A DNA stretch of 64,000 bases from Lunularia cruciata (lineage: Eukaryota; Streptophyta; Marchantiopsida; Lunulariales; Lunulariaceae). The stretch lies in assembly GCA_948567375.1 (NCBI GenBank), contig OX419755.1, positions 12,343,001 to 12,407,000 of the forward strand. The letters are read 5' to 3'. The translations under genes were made by a program, and so were the position numbers. Each line of letters begins with the position of its first letter. Position 1 is the stretch's first letter. The notes beneath the pieces were generated by a model. That model was not told the origin of the DNA and ran no database searches. It worked only from the letters and a program-made list of their open reading frames with translations. Below are positions 20,589 through 34,621 of this stretch, in pieces.

Positions 20589-22350
20589 GCTCAAGACTAT
20601 ACAAAACAAACTAATTAAGTAGAAAGATAATAGAGTTGCTATCATAACCAAGATGATGGATGACATTACCAATGAAATCAATGGAGCTTATAGTCCTTCA
20701 AAGGAATGAATGGTTAGGATTACTCAAGAGTTAGAAAAGTTTAGATATTAGATGTTAGAACTCTATAAGGAGATTACAATAGGCAAACTATCCAATGCTA
20801 TGATCCATTAGTTGAAACTTCAATCTAAGACTCTAAGTGCTCATGTATATGATGATTCCAAACCATAGTGAGTATCACTAAAAATAAAAGAACATATATA
20901 TATATGAAGCTTCATGAAACTTGTGATTTAGTAGTACTAGAAATTATAGATTACAAGGAGAGAACTAAAAACCTCCTTAGAAAAGCTATAGGCAAAGGTA
21001 TTTCTTCAGAGTAGAGTAATACAAAGAATCCTTTAGGAAATGAAGATTCATTCTAGTTGGACATTTCTCCTTAGTTGTGTTATCTTTGGAGTAGAAGTCC
21101 AAACAAAATGTGTTCAATAAATATTCCCTTCTCTTTGTCCAAAATAAAGTTCATCCCAATGTAGAAGTGGATAAAAAATGGGATGATATAGTATGGTCTT
21201 GGTTCTTCAAAGGTATTAATCATTTTCTTTGTTTGGGATGAGAAGATCTTTGCACAACTCATACTAGCATAAAAAATTGCATGCTTGATAAATGTTTCTT
21301 GTCTATTTAAGAGGCAAGTAGTGTGTTGAGGTTTGAATAGTTTCATCAATACCACCACTAGAACTCTACATGCAAGGTCTTTGTAATGTTGTACTGTCCA
21401 CAAATTTGACAAATGCTTCTAATCAATGAATAACAAAGCAATCTGATATTAAATAACTTGGCTCAATGTCCCAAAATATGAGTCTAAGATGATCCCATCT
21501 CCAGTGATTCTTCATCCATAAATTAGAGTTAATACAAAGTTATCTTGGCATTGATCTCTTTGCATACTAGATCTATAAAGCCATTGGTCCTTGGATATAC
21601 CCCAATTCCATAGTAGAAATGTCAATTTGAGCTTCTTGATTGAAGTTCTTTGTGCCTCAATCTCTTAGGGGTTTATCACAAAATTCCTCAATTTGAGGGA
21701 ATTTTAGTCCTTCTTCTGTATTTCTCTTCTTATCATTGTGAGAGCGTTACTCCAAAAGAGTTCAAGATTCTTGAAATTTGAACTAGCTCAATTAACTAAA
21801 ATAGCTTAACTATAATTCTTCACCAATTGGACTCATGAAATAGAATTCTTACTCCTTATCACCTAAATTTGTATTTCTTTTACCATCTTGGCTTGTCATT
21901 TAGTCATTTGCCCATCATTCTCCCCACATGAGATTCATGGGGTGGTTACAACCGCTACATTAATCTGGTCTTTTAGTAGTAGTTCTTGAATTCCCAATAA
22001 ACTATAGTCTTCAATTCCTTTTTTGTCCACAAGACACAATACTATTCCTTTGGAAGGTATTCATGAATATATTTGTAGAACATCACTCTAAATATTGGAC
22101 ACCACATGCCTTTGGATTGATTCCTTTCTTTGGGTTGGAAACCCTTATGCTCCAGAGGTTTGCTAACCTAATCTTTTGGAAGATGTCAAATACATCATTT
22201 TGCAATGGACTTCTACTTCCAAAGAATCTCAAAATCATACATATCCATGTGTTTGCAATGCTTCCTACCCTTCCTATAAAAGGAAAGTGACAAAAACAAA
22301 ATATTTGCATTACATAAGCATCATAATAGTCTCTCCATATTTTAGTTTAT
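20589..22350. other. Decayed AT-rich sequence, no gene assigned
   Basis: 20640-20880 reads as a lysine/glutamate-rich, stop-interrupted plus-strand peptide that could be coding debris of the sequence split by the gypsy insertion. 21080-21412 and 22083-22310 have minus-strand open frames (110 and 75 residues) without any motif I recognise. Confidence 0.4.
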
Positions 22351-25300
22351 AGCTATCATGCCATTTCATTACTTGTATTCCAAGCTTAATTAAATAAGAA
22401 AACTTAAATATAAGAAAGTTTCATCAAATGGTAAATGCTAAAAATTCTTCATAGCATATGTATCTAGGTGTTCAAATAAACATAAGACTTAGCTCATTGA
22501 TGCATTTAATTTTAAATGAGTTTTTATGTATTGAGCTTAGGTAAAACATTCAAGGTACTTGCACTTGTGTTTTCAATTGGTGAAAATTTGTATGAATCCA
22601 TGCTTTGGAAAGCATTATTAAAGATTCCATTTTACAACGTGGTTAATAAAATTGACTTTAAACAAACCTTGCAAAACTTATTTTGTAGAATATGATTTTC
22701 TTGTTGCATTTCTAAAAGTTAAATCACGTGAAAGATATAGCATTAGGATTTTTGGTAGCTTTAACAAAATTGCATTGTAATGTAGATGCATTTTTGCTTT
22801 TGGTTAGCATTGGGCTTTCAAGATTTTAAATACAACTTGCTGTGAAATTTTTTTATACAATTAAGCTCACTTAATCTAACTTCCAAATAATTCCCTATAG
22901 ATTGACTTACAATGAGAGGTTTTGAACTTCCAGTTCTGTTTTGATCTGAATTTCTCACCATGTTTTCACTATGTTTTTAATTCAATCATAAAGAGATAGA
23001 GTTCATTGTACTACTAAGGCATATGTTTGACTCTTTTAATTACCTTACTTGTATGATCCAAATTGGTTTGAATGAGATCTAAATATGTAGTCCATATATA
23101 AGTTTAAATGCATTTGAAAAATTTAATTTTCTTCATATGTAAAACAATTTCACTCAAACAACATCTTTCCTTGTATTATTAAATGTTTACTTAGCTCAGC
23201 TCATATGCTTTTATAAGAAAAGTTTCTATTAGTGCAATATCTTTTACATGTATGAGGAAAAATCTTTTCCCTCCATGATATATTTATTGTTATGGATTTT
23301 TTAAGATTAAATAAATGCATCTAGTTTTTTATTTCTAGCAAGATTTTATGATTTTATTCAAATATAAATTTTCCTTCTTTTTAAATGGGTTAATTAATTA
23401 TGATATTTTTACCAATTTGGAATTATTTCTGTCATAAATATCAGACATCATTTTATTATTGATAAAATCTTTTCTCAAATTTTCACTATGATGCATACTT
23501 TGGTGTTTATATTCCCGATATGTTTTTTCTTATCTATGAACTACAAGTGGAATTTGAGGTATAAATCTGATTTCCCTTGTTTGGGGTTTGGTTCATTTCC
23601 TTGTTTTATTTTATGAATCTCAAAGAAAGTACAAACCTCATGTATCTTTACATGGGGAAATTAGTTTATCTAGATCTTTATTATAAATTAAATTTACATC
23701 TATGGAACTGAGACATTTAAATCAGAAGTTGTATCTCTCCAAAATTGAGGACATATAAAAACATATAAATCTTGGAATATATCCAAAAGTGAAGATTTGT
23801 AAACTTATAATGAAATAATAACAGATTACATCCAATATATTTTAAACTATAGTTTTGGTATCTTTGCATGTAGTAGTAGTCAGTACATATTTTCACCACA
23901 ATTTATAGTATTTCTAATTTGTTGACGTGCTAAAATTGCTTGGGCTCTGTTATCGGTAATGAACTTTTTTCCTTTTTACCTTAAAATTTAATAGCTTGAT
24001 TAATTGGTTTGCATTGCTTCAGGATTGGAAATTATGTAAGAGATTCTATATTCACATTTTCTCTATAATAAATGTCTAAAAATATTATGCTGATATTTTG
24101 TTTCAACTTCTTTTAAAGTTCATAGTTGATAACTAAAGATCATAAATAGGATGTAACTTGGATATTTTAGCTTTTGGCCTTATAAGGAGATCCCTCTTAG
24201 ATGCAAAAATAAAATAAATATTATACTTTGTAGAAGATCCACATTAGAGACAAACACTATGCTCCTTCCATATATTACCTAATCTGATGTAAATTCAATT
24301 AAAGATGCACTAAATAAGGTACTACATAGAGAAAATTTAGGATAATGGATGAAAAAATATGAAAATTAATGATATACTTGTTGATGTGGCATCAATTTCA
24401 TGTAGACAAGGCATTTTGAAACTACAAGGATTAGATTCAATCAGATAATGCTCATCATGAAGTTAATTCCAAACAAGGTTAAGGTGCTTATTTGTCTTGT
24501 ATATATCATCAATCAAAGGGACCTTTGAAAACTCTTTGGCCAACTCAATGGAAAATGTTAGTGAAAGAAGAGACAAATCAACCTTCCTTTTGCATCTCTA
24601 GCATAAACATGGGGTACTTGTACTCTTTTATATGATATCCAACAATGCTTTGATGAATGTTTGGCCATGTAATTGTGCTTCAATTCCTCCTTTTCTTGAT
24701 ATTGGATATGTTGAGCATTGATCAATATAGTCTTTGGTTATATATAGGTTTTTCACATATCTTGAATTATTATAATGCTATAATGATTGATAATTCAAGT
24801 AGTGTGATATGCAAGAAATGTCAATAATGAGAGGATGACAATAGGTATTCTTTTCTACCATCAATCCCAATCCTTCAATGCCAACATCAAGAAAGAAACA
24901 TTGGATAATGATTGGCGAAGGATACTACATATAATGAGAATTGGTACTGTTCTTCGAAATTTTTCTTGTTCAAGTATGGGAAGTTGTTTTGATAGATACT
25001 TCTATGACAACAAGAAGCCATAAAATTTCCAATTTACTCTATTTTATCTTTTTGGAGCGGCAATGTTGAACAATGTATTCCACCTTGTTGCAATGCAAAG
25101 GCTTGTATATCTTCCTTGATAGATTAAAGCATGGTATATGTGGTCTAAGGAGGTGGTTAAGGGAACATAATGAATAAGAATTCTATGTCTAAACTACAAA
25201 ATGCACATATGGTGCACAAGTAAGACTCTTTATTGACAAAAGAATCATGTGCGGAGCTGAATATTTGGGCTAGTCAAATTTATATCCTCTTTGGATAACT

Positions 25301-28300
25301 CCTTTGATCCACCTTGTCCTTATGACTCATTAGTTCAGCCATGTATTGTTCAAATCTTACTAACAAACTGCCAGATAAATGCATTGCACTATGTTGGGTG
25401 AAGAGACCACACCACAAAATACATCCAAGAAAACAAATAGCATGTGTGTTCTAGAAAAGAGGGTTGGTGCAAATAGAGAGGGTGGTGGAGAGCAAGAGGT
25501 GCAAATAGTGATGGAAAAAGCAAGCCAACAGAGGGAGGTATTTGTGCAGGCAGTTGTGTAGCATGTGGCTTGATAATTCAACTGAAGGAAGGCAAGAATG
25601 TAGAGTTTGTAGGAAAAGTTAGCATATACTAATTTCCTTCAAGTTAAATTATGCATACATATTTGTGTCCCACTCAAAGACTAAGTTTGACACTCCCTTA
25701 TGTTTTGTGGAGGTATCTCTTGCTTGGGTCGCTTCTCTTATATTAATACTGTCATCTTATATGATTGGAGACATCATTAAAATTTGGGACTCTAAATATG
25801 TGAGCTTATCTTTTCATGATTTGCCTTTTGTAGAGTCTTCTAGATACCATAGTCTCTTATAATTTAACAACTATATCTTTCTTCTAGTTTTGCTTTTTCT
25901 TCTACTTCTACTTAACTTTTAACTCTAAAGTACGGGCTCCATATGTATAGAAATTTCTCATTCATAAATATCTATATGTATATAGCATTTGAATAACTAT
26001 TTTCCATTTTCATGATTTGCATGTTTTTCTTTGTTTATGTTTTTGGGTTCTAAAATCATAAAATTTTCAATCTAAGAAGTATGGATACAAAAATCTGAAA
26101 GAATTCTTATTTATCCTTGTGACTCAAAAGCTTCATATGCCATTGGTATCTTAATGATTCTTTTGTTGTGGAGCTTGTAACTGTAATCTTTGGTTCATTT
26201 TCTCAAGTTGCAATTTTCATCTACTTAAGAATGTTGATTAGTAAAGTACTTAAAGGTCAAATGTATTGTGTAGGACTTCTAACTATGGTTTAGAAGAATA
26301 GATGAAGACTTTGATAAAAAAATTTAAGGTAAATGGTAAAAACTTGGGATTTAAGTATGTTTTAATTATATTATTTTATAAGATTCATCACCAATCTACA
26401 TCAAGGATGATGATTGCTCTTTGTGGTAGCTCTTCTACATATATAAGATAGTAAAACAATTAAGAAAATTTTACCATTGAGTTGATTTTGGAGAAATCTT
26501 CAAATAGAAAAAAGTTAAAGTTTGTATCATTGATGATAATTTAGATTTAAAACACTTCAACCTTGTGTTTTATTGAAACTATTTTTGAATATGAACTATT
26601 CAGAAATTTATACAAATCGAACATATTCCTTAAAGAAATATTGCATTTGAACTTGAGTATAAGATTTATTCATATGCTTGACCTTTAACATTTATTCTTT
26701 ACACAAAGTCAACATGGAGTGCATAATAGGAATTTGTACAATCAATATCTTATCAATGAAACTACTTTATGTGAATATATATAAAACTTCCATCTCCAAT
26801 TCTTTTATCACTTAGTATAAATGTTTTGTAATTATCATATTTGCTCATCTTTTCTTCTTGACAAATTCATAAGCCCTTCATCATCTTGATCTAAATTTGT
26901 ATTGGTTTCTTCCTTGTCATAAGCTTTTGATATCAACAATTTCTTATTTTTACTTTCTCTTTTCTACCTAGAGTATCAGAGACTATGCTTTAGGTATTAA
27001 CCATGTATATATTCAACATGGATAATCTATTTCCTTTTTCAACTTGGGTAAAGAAATGGCAGATGATCACTTGGACCATCCTTTGTATGGGAAGACCTTC
27101 CATTGGTGCAATATAGATGATTAGTAAAGTTTATAAGAGATATAGGCATTTGATTACTTTACTTTGATTAACTTCTACCAACACTTATGAAGATATAAGA
27201 AGCTAAGATAGTTGGAACTCAACATCTTCATAGTTGGTGGATTGAGCAATAGACATCCTTATCATCTCCTTCTCAAGTGTGCTTAAGGAGTGGATCTTCA
27301 ATTGTGTATATAAGAATATACCTTGGTATATTATAATAATGAAGGAATCCTTTATCAATAACCATTTATTCCTATTAACTTGGCTTTAAGAAGCAAATTT
27401 TCATATAAGAATATATGTAGATAGTTATATTATCATATCAAAGGATTCCATTATTAATAATAGTATCTCAAATTCTATATGTTTTCATTTGCTCTCTCTT
27501 TTGCTTCTATTTGGCTTTAGATTGTCAACTTGCTAAATTACTTTGTTTTTCTAATAAACATAGAAGAAAATGTGTAAAAATATATTTTTTAATTTAATAG
27601 TTTTTTACTCTAAATGCATAAACTTCTTTATGATAATGTATTGATACTTTTTATTTTAAGTATTTTGACTCAAAAGTTTAAGCTTGTATATGTTGGTTGA
27701 TATATTCATGATAGTTCAAGAGTTTTGAAGTTTCTAAACTTGTTTGTGGGTGTGTAAATGATTTTATATATGTATGTATGATTTATGTATTTCACTCGTT
27801 ATATTTATTCTTATTGTGTTTGTATATGATCTCTTATGATTCATTGCTTTAGACACTCAATTTATAATTCACCTTTTACAATTAAGCAATCAAATCAATT
27901 GTAAATCTGTTCTAGTTACAAGGCTATAATGGATTCAAATCAGATCTATATATGCTCAAGCTACCAATGAAGTACCAATTCACTTTAGATAAAACCTTCA
28001 AATCTACCATTAAACTATTGTGGTTTTTGTCTTACTACAACTATTCTAGCAATAATTAGTACTTAATATAAATCTTAATAATTATGAACTATAATATCTT
28101 AATATTCTATTTCTATATTATTTAACTCATTTTTACTTCTATATGCATAACTTATTATGCTTCTAGTTTGAACTCTAAATTGCAACTTTACTTGTTAAGA
28201 TTCTTGATTTTATACTATAAGCATCAAACAACTTATATTGGATTTTGAATTGTAGGTTAAATTTTGTCTCTTTAGACAAATATGTCCATCTTCTACCAAC

Positions 28301-31300
28301 ATCTACAACTATCCATCTGTACTCAAAAGAATAATAATTATGCTTATGAAATTCAAATCATAATTTTGATTCAAACCCATATGTACAACTAAACTCACAT
28401 GTTGCATCTCAATCTCTTGTAATGTAAACCATATGTTCTTAGTTAGTATGCATGAGCACTCAGAATCCTAAAATCTTCAAACCTTTGGTGTCTTTTTGGT
28501 AGAAGGAACTAGGTTTTTAACTTTACATTATTATTGTAATTTTATTTGCAATCAAGTTTTTCTAATTCTAATTATCCTTTCCACTACATAAGTAATCATT
28601 TTGTAAATAATTAACATAATTATGAAGGGTACAAGGATCTCTAACATACTCTTGACCTTGGTGATATTGTATTTTACAAATCATATGAAATTTAAATATT
28701 TATCCTATAATATATCCTATATACAAAATTTTGACCATAACTTCAAGTACTAATCAAGTACATAGGAATATGAAGTCAAGTTATCTTGTGAGAAAAAGGT
28801 ATTAATTAAATGAAAAATAACATTTCTATTGTTTTCTCAAAATATATTTAGACGTTTCTTAACTCTAGTAAAATATCTTATCCATAGTCTTAGACAATAT
28901 ACAGGATAATAATAAATATTATGGTATCATGAATAACTAAATAGATGGTCAAAGTACTGGATGTTAAGACTAGGAAAATGATAATATGATGGCAAGAGAG
29001 TGTAAAGTTTATATTAAATAACAAGATCTGTATAGAAATTTCATAAATATGGTTGAAGTAGATGAGACAAGATTCCAAGAATAGATATATTTATATGCAA
29101 GAATATAAATATGAACATTAAATTAAGGGATTTACTTGGAATTCTACCAAGTATTGGCAAAGTAATAAGATTTTGAGACTTAATGAAGAGAGCATACAAA
29201 TATAAGAGAATATAAAAATATACATTAGATTTTAAATTTAGTTTAAACATAGATTTTTGAAGAAAATATTTTTGTATTCATATTTTAGAATAATAACTTA
29301 TCTTTGAGTTAATATCATTTTCATCTCATCAATTATTATCCAAAGCTCAATTATTTTGTTGCTTTTTTTGCATTTGATTCTCTTCAACTTGCATTAGTGT
29401 TTTATCATGAAAAACATACATAGTGTATTGTTCTTGGTGTATTATATTGTCCTCACTGCACAACAAGTCTTGAGCATAAATTAGAATGTCATATGAGTAT
29501 TGAGCATACAAAAGTATATTGTATACTCAATACATTATCCAAAATTTGTAGATTGTGTATATCTCATATAAATATAAATTTTAATATAAACCAAAATGAT
29601 TGATGAGAAAGAATATGATCAGAAGATTATTAACTTATTTTGTTTATTTCATGTAGTATAAATAATGATTTAATAATGATATAAATAATGATAAATAATG
29701 ATTTAATGAAACTATAAATTATTATTTTGTTACAATTTTGGTTATTTATGATACATGTTATTATAGAATTAGACTTCTTTTAGTCAAATATTTTATTTAT
29801 ATTAATTTTATTTAGGTAAATTAATATATTATTTATTTACATCATAATGGGTTAAAATGCTAAAGCTAACAAATTAACAAAGGCTCAATTTTAATATCTA
29901 TTTAAATAGTTGTAGTACACGTATAAGTACTAAACTCTTTGTTATCATGTAACTTTAAAGGTTGGAAATTACTTTTCAATTGGATTAAAAACAAAAGATA
30001 CTAGAGTCAAAAAATTACCAATCAATTTGTTTGCTGTACTCTCCAAAAAGCTTCAAAGATCTATAAAGACAAAATTATAATATTATTTTGTGAAGTGACT
30101 TAATAAAGTAAGTGTAAGTGACTTAATAAATCATAAAAGATCACATAATATTATCATTGATTAGTAAATAATTGAAATTAATATCAAACAAAAGTATTTC
30201 ATAGTTTTCAATCATATCAACCATTCCTCAATATATACTGAATGCCAAGGCTTAGTTGGAGCACTGGAATATGAGTTTGTTGTTGTGACTCAAGGTTGTT
30301 TGAATACTAGTAAAGTCAATAAGAAAAAATAGTTCCTTTGAGGATATGGGTAAAAAAGACTAGAAACAAAGTGTCACAAAGTGTCACTATGTTATAATTT
30401 GTTTATTATTCCCTATTTAACCTTTTGGGCATGATTTACTCTTATAAGGGATCAGTGTTACACACTTTGGCACATTGCAAAAGAGGGAAAATTCAGAATC
30501 ACTTTCACTACAAGTAGATTCCAATTTCTCTTGAAATTGATGGCTCACTTCACATCAAAGATCTCTCTACCTAAAGACATCCATCCCAAAGGCATATACT
30601 ACCATTCTCCAATGGCACAATCCTAAAATCATCTTCTTATCAACCAAATGCCCTTGCTTTTTGATACCATAATCTTGATGCTCAAAATTTGACATTATTT
30701 CTCACTACATTGGTTCACTCCTTTGGCTCCCTCACAAATCAAAAATTCTTATCAAGCATAAATATACTTCTTTATACTCCAATACTTGTGATCCTATTGT
30801 GAAATTCTTGACCACTACTCAAAACAAGCATCAACAATATTTAGAACAATAAAGATTACAATCTTGCAAAGAATGACTTTTTGTTGTATTCAAAATTTCA
30901 TGTTTAAGTGAACTTGAAAATCATAGGGATATATTTCTTATATACCTTATAAATTTCTTACCTTTCTCCAAAGAGATTTAATGTTAAACATAGTTCTTAG
31001 TAATCTTTTATCTTTTTCTACATCATTTACTTAGGATTTTTATGCTATCTTATCCTAGTCTTCTATAAACTAATTAAGCTCCTTCCACATGTCAAGGAAG
31101 TTGTAAGGTCTTCCGCAAAGGCAAATAGAAATATGCAGTTTTGGACTTACATATCCAAATTCTTACTAAGTCTTATACAACACTAAAGTCACTCTTCTTG
31201 TACTATTTACAACTAGAAATGTTACAATTAAGAGTAATATCTATAACTAAGAAGGACTTTGGGTTACTAAAAGAAAACTTTCTATTCTTTAGTGAGATGA

Positions 31301-31329
31301 AGCAACTTTGGCCTAGTGCTTTGTTGTAG
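22351..31329. other. About 9 kb of very AT-rich DNA without recognisable genes
   Basis: All open frames are short (62 to 75 residues) and carry no family motif. Runs of TA and simple A/T microsatellites occur (for example TAATGATATAAATAATGATAA near 29670-29690). It is best read as fully decayed transposon or intergenic sequence. Confidence 0.5.
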
Positions 31330-33140
31330 AGAACTACCTTTGCCCCTAAGATGCCTAGCTAACTCTTTGGTCCACTTCTTATATTCAACTATCTTTAGCA
31401 AGTAAGTACGACATACTTCAATGAGATTCCTATTTGAAAATTCTTTTAGCCAAAGTGTGAGTTGGTCATTTTATCTTCGTCATAGGTGTGCACTTCTAAC
31501 TTCTAGGCCTGCAACTTCAATTCATGGATCTTTGTCTTCAATACTCTTTTTCTTTGGCTTCTTCCTTCAACAACTTTATGAATTGATCTTGCACTCCTTT
31601 TAATTGTTGGATCACCTTCAGCTTTGATTCCTCTAAGTATTGGTTTAGGATACCCATTTTCTTCTTTGCTTCTTCTAACATTTGGGGACAATCAGATTCT
31701 TGATCTACATTCTCCTTTTGTTATTCTTTGGCTATCTGTTCTAATTGAAGAATCACTTTCTTCCAATATTTGGCTAATTATAGATGTAAGGTCGTAATCC
31801 AAATCTTGGCACTCTCTATTTCGTTAAAAATGCTCATCACTTATCTTTCCATTGCCCTCAGTTGGTCCTTGTACCCAAGCTACATTTCTTTATTCTCCAT
31901 GCAAAGCTTGCCCATGTACAATTGTAAACTTCACAATTCTTTCTCTTGCTCCTTCTATCTTGCCATGAAAAATGCATTTTGTCTCCTTACCTCAAAGAGC
32001 CCTTGCATCACAAAGTTCACCTTCTTTGCCTCCTCCTTATATAGGTTGTGGGCCTTGGCTATTTATTCACTTACTTTTTCCTCCTTTACTTTTTTGGTAG
32101 AGATCTCCTTGTGCATACTTTGCACTAAGGTAATATAATCTACATATTTGGGCCAATATTGTTGGGGGTGTAAGATCTAACAATTACAACACTTCTCCGA
32201 TCAAATGCATCAAAAAGTTGGCATGTTCCTTGACTTGCACTTGGAGTTCTTGGCTTGCTCTGCCTTCTTATTTGGTGGGTACTTCTAGTTGAGTGCCTTT
32301 GGTTTCTTTGGTTTCTTAAGCTTGAACTTTGACTTTGACTTTGACTTCCTTCTTTGCATACATCTTTGCATACAAAGTGTTGATTCTGGCCAGTCCTCCA
32401 TCTCTTCTTGCTCTTCTTCTTGCATATTGGTTTCTCGATCAAGACTTTGCAATGCTTTGGATCATTGAGATGTCTCTTCTTTATCTTTGTCTCAATTCTC
32501 TTGCTCTATTCTTCTCTCAATTTGGCTGCAAACTCCTAGTAGGTGAAAGATTCTTCTTTCTCCTCCTCTGAAAACACATTTGTCACATGATGATTCTTCC
32601 ATAGTCTCTTAGTTTGGATTAGAGACTTTATTGGAGAGATCTATTTCTTTTTTGTTTTTGCTTTTGTGATGGCCCCTTCTTTATTACCCAATATTTATTT
32701 TCCATTTATTGCAAACTTTGAATTTGCATCTTGATACTTCTTTATCATTGATTTCACCTTAGCCACAAAGTACTTTGCAAGTTGGAAGCTATTTTAAAAG
32801 TTCTTCTCCTCCTCCTTGGTGAGTAGGTTATGACCCATGTAGAGATTGATCACAAAGGGAGCTAGATAAGTCATTCAACCATCTTTGTTAAAATCTTGGC
32901 ATATAATCCTTACTTGAAAGTAAAACATATTTAACAAGTTCTCCTTGGTACATGTAGTGGAAGAAGATGGCTTGGCTATTTGTCAAGTAAGTTATTCACT
33001 TATGCTTGAAAAAAGTCGTATGTAAAGGATTCATCTTTTCAATCATTTGGAATTGTGTTTCAAAGCGCCCACACCTGCTTCTTCCGCAAACAATGAGAGA
33101 CTCTTGACCATGCTTTTGGGGATGCAAGAAGCACACCTAT
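31330..33140 (-). pseudogene. Coiled-coil-rich coding remnant of unknown family
   Basis: A minus-strand frame from about 32135 to 31520 reads as a continuous charged heptad-rich protein interrupted only by stops (for example MHKEISTKKVKEEKV, EEAKKVNFVMQGLFEVRRQN, MLEEAKKKMGILNQYLEE). A lysine/serine-rich part (32442-32140) and a more broken stretch to about 33140 lie upstream. The stops fit C-to-T decay. It may be a gag-like or transposon accessory protein. I do not recognise the family and saw no catalytic motif. Confidence 0.45.
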
Positions 33141-33163
33141 AGTTAGTTGAGTAACAACCAGGG

Positions 33164-33353
33164 AGGTTGAAAGCACCACTTCTAGTGTGGATTATGACTT
33201 ATAGGCATCCAGTCATAACCTACATATGTTAGCTTTGCATCATTGGCTTTTCAACCAAATGCAATTACTAATTATGCAAATCACTAGTTCCTCTTGTACT
33301 AAGTTGACCTACTATTTTGGTGCCTTATCATCAATAGGGTAAAATAACCTATT

Positions 33354-33385
<32 letters not shown>

Positions 33386-33640
33386 CTTGGTGGGTGAAAA
33401 ATTCAACACTTGGTGAATTCTACTTCACAATGATAGGAAGAGCCAATATCAAAGGATCAAAAAGCAATGTTGCTATGAATGCTTGGCTGCAACAAGTCAA
33501 TTATTCTTGAGGTAAGTTTTCTAACACCTCTAGCTTCAAATTCCAAAACACTAAAGGATTGATAGGCCATCATTTCAAAGTTTGTATTCATACTGAAAAT
33601 CAAAATCAAAAGAGTTTTTATGCTTTTGTTCTACACAAGA
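33164..33640 (-). rRNA. Decayed fragment of nuclear 25S ribosomal RNA (3' region)
   Basis: The minus strand follows the 3' part of plant 25S rRNA over about 475 nt. Recognisable stretches include GAATTTGAAGCTAGAGGTGT, TTGCTTTTTGATCCTT, CTCTTCCTATCATTGTGAAG, GAATTCACCAAGTGTTG, AACGTGAGCTGGGTTTAGAC and TTATGACTG. CpG sites of the functional gene are mostly TG or CA here, so this is a pseudogene piece, not rDNA in use. Both ends are abrupt and the flanks are not rDNA. Edges are approximate. Confidence 0.9.
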
Positions 33641-34616
33641 TTTCAAGAGTGGAAGTGGTTAGCTTCAACAATCACTCTTTGAGCAAGATCCTTATAATTC
33701 CCAACCTACAAACCATTATTATTTTGCCTCTTCTCCATGAATACTACTTTGACTTTGTCTATGAGTGCCTTGTCTACTAACATTTTTCTAGGGTTGTGAG
33801 TTTAGATGGTCATGCATGTGCTCACAATACATTTCTCTAATTCTCCTTAATTTAAGTGTAAGGATTCCTTCTCAAATTTTAATTCTTCTCTCCCTTTTCT
33901 CCTCATCTTGTATATCATCACAAAGTCACTCATTCTTAGTTCTAGAGCAAGAAGCCAAGATGATTTGTCTAGATTACCTTATTCTTATAGTGGATTGCAC
34001 ATTTATTTGTTGCAATACTTCACTAAATGGCTTTGTGGGTCTTCCTCATGGGTTTTTGCACAAATGACCTCTGCACAAATGATGTTTAAGGGAAAAAGCA
34101 AAGAATAGACTATAAAGGTAGAAAAACTTCAAATGATGTGAAGATTGGGAAATCCTAAGTTCACTTGTATTTAAAAATGAAATTTCTCTTTGGAAAGTGA
34201 AATTGGTTGGCATACACTTGTTTTTTATTGGCAATTTCCTCATTAATTCTTTAGTAATTTAGTAGTTGTGGGGTTTTTGAGCACTCTTTCTCCATAATTG
34301 TTATGCATTTGGTGTGTAGTACTTCTTCATGCAAAATATTCCTTAAATTGTCCCCCTCACCTATGTGAAGTCTTTCCCAAATACAAACATTATACCTTGA
34401 ATGCAAAAGATCTTTAGTGGCAGTTATTTTAACCATGTGGTGATTCATTCAAATGTGTGTATAATCTTTGAGTTGATTGATGTTTGGACCAAAGTTCTTA
34501 TGATATAAAGTTCTTCAAGTCCAAAGTTACTTAGACTTTAATTCCTTGCCTCTGAACAACCTTTGGTGTCATTTTGAATTCAATATTCTTCCTTCAAAGT
34601 GCCTTTAGCTTTGAGC
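33641..34616. other. AT-rich sequence, nothing recognised
   Basis: Contains only short open frames without motifs, up to the target site of the next LTR element. Confidence 0.5.
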
Positions 34617-34621
34617 TTTTG

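Noticed and set aside
21080-22310. Possible LINE or copia remnant on the minus strand
   Set aside because: Open frames of 110 and 75 residues, but no reverse-transcriptase, endonuclease or integrase motif could be read.
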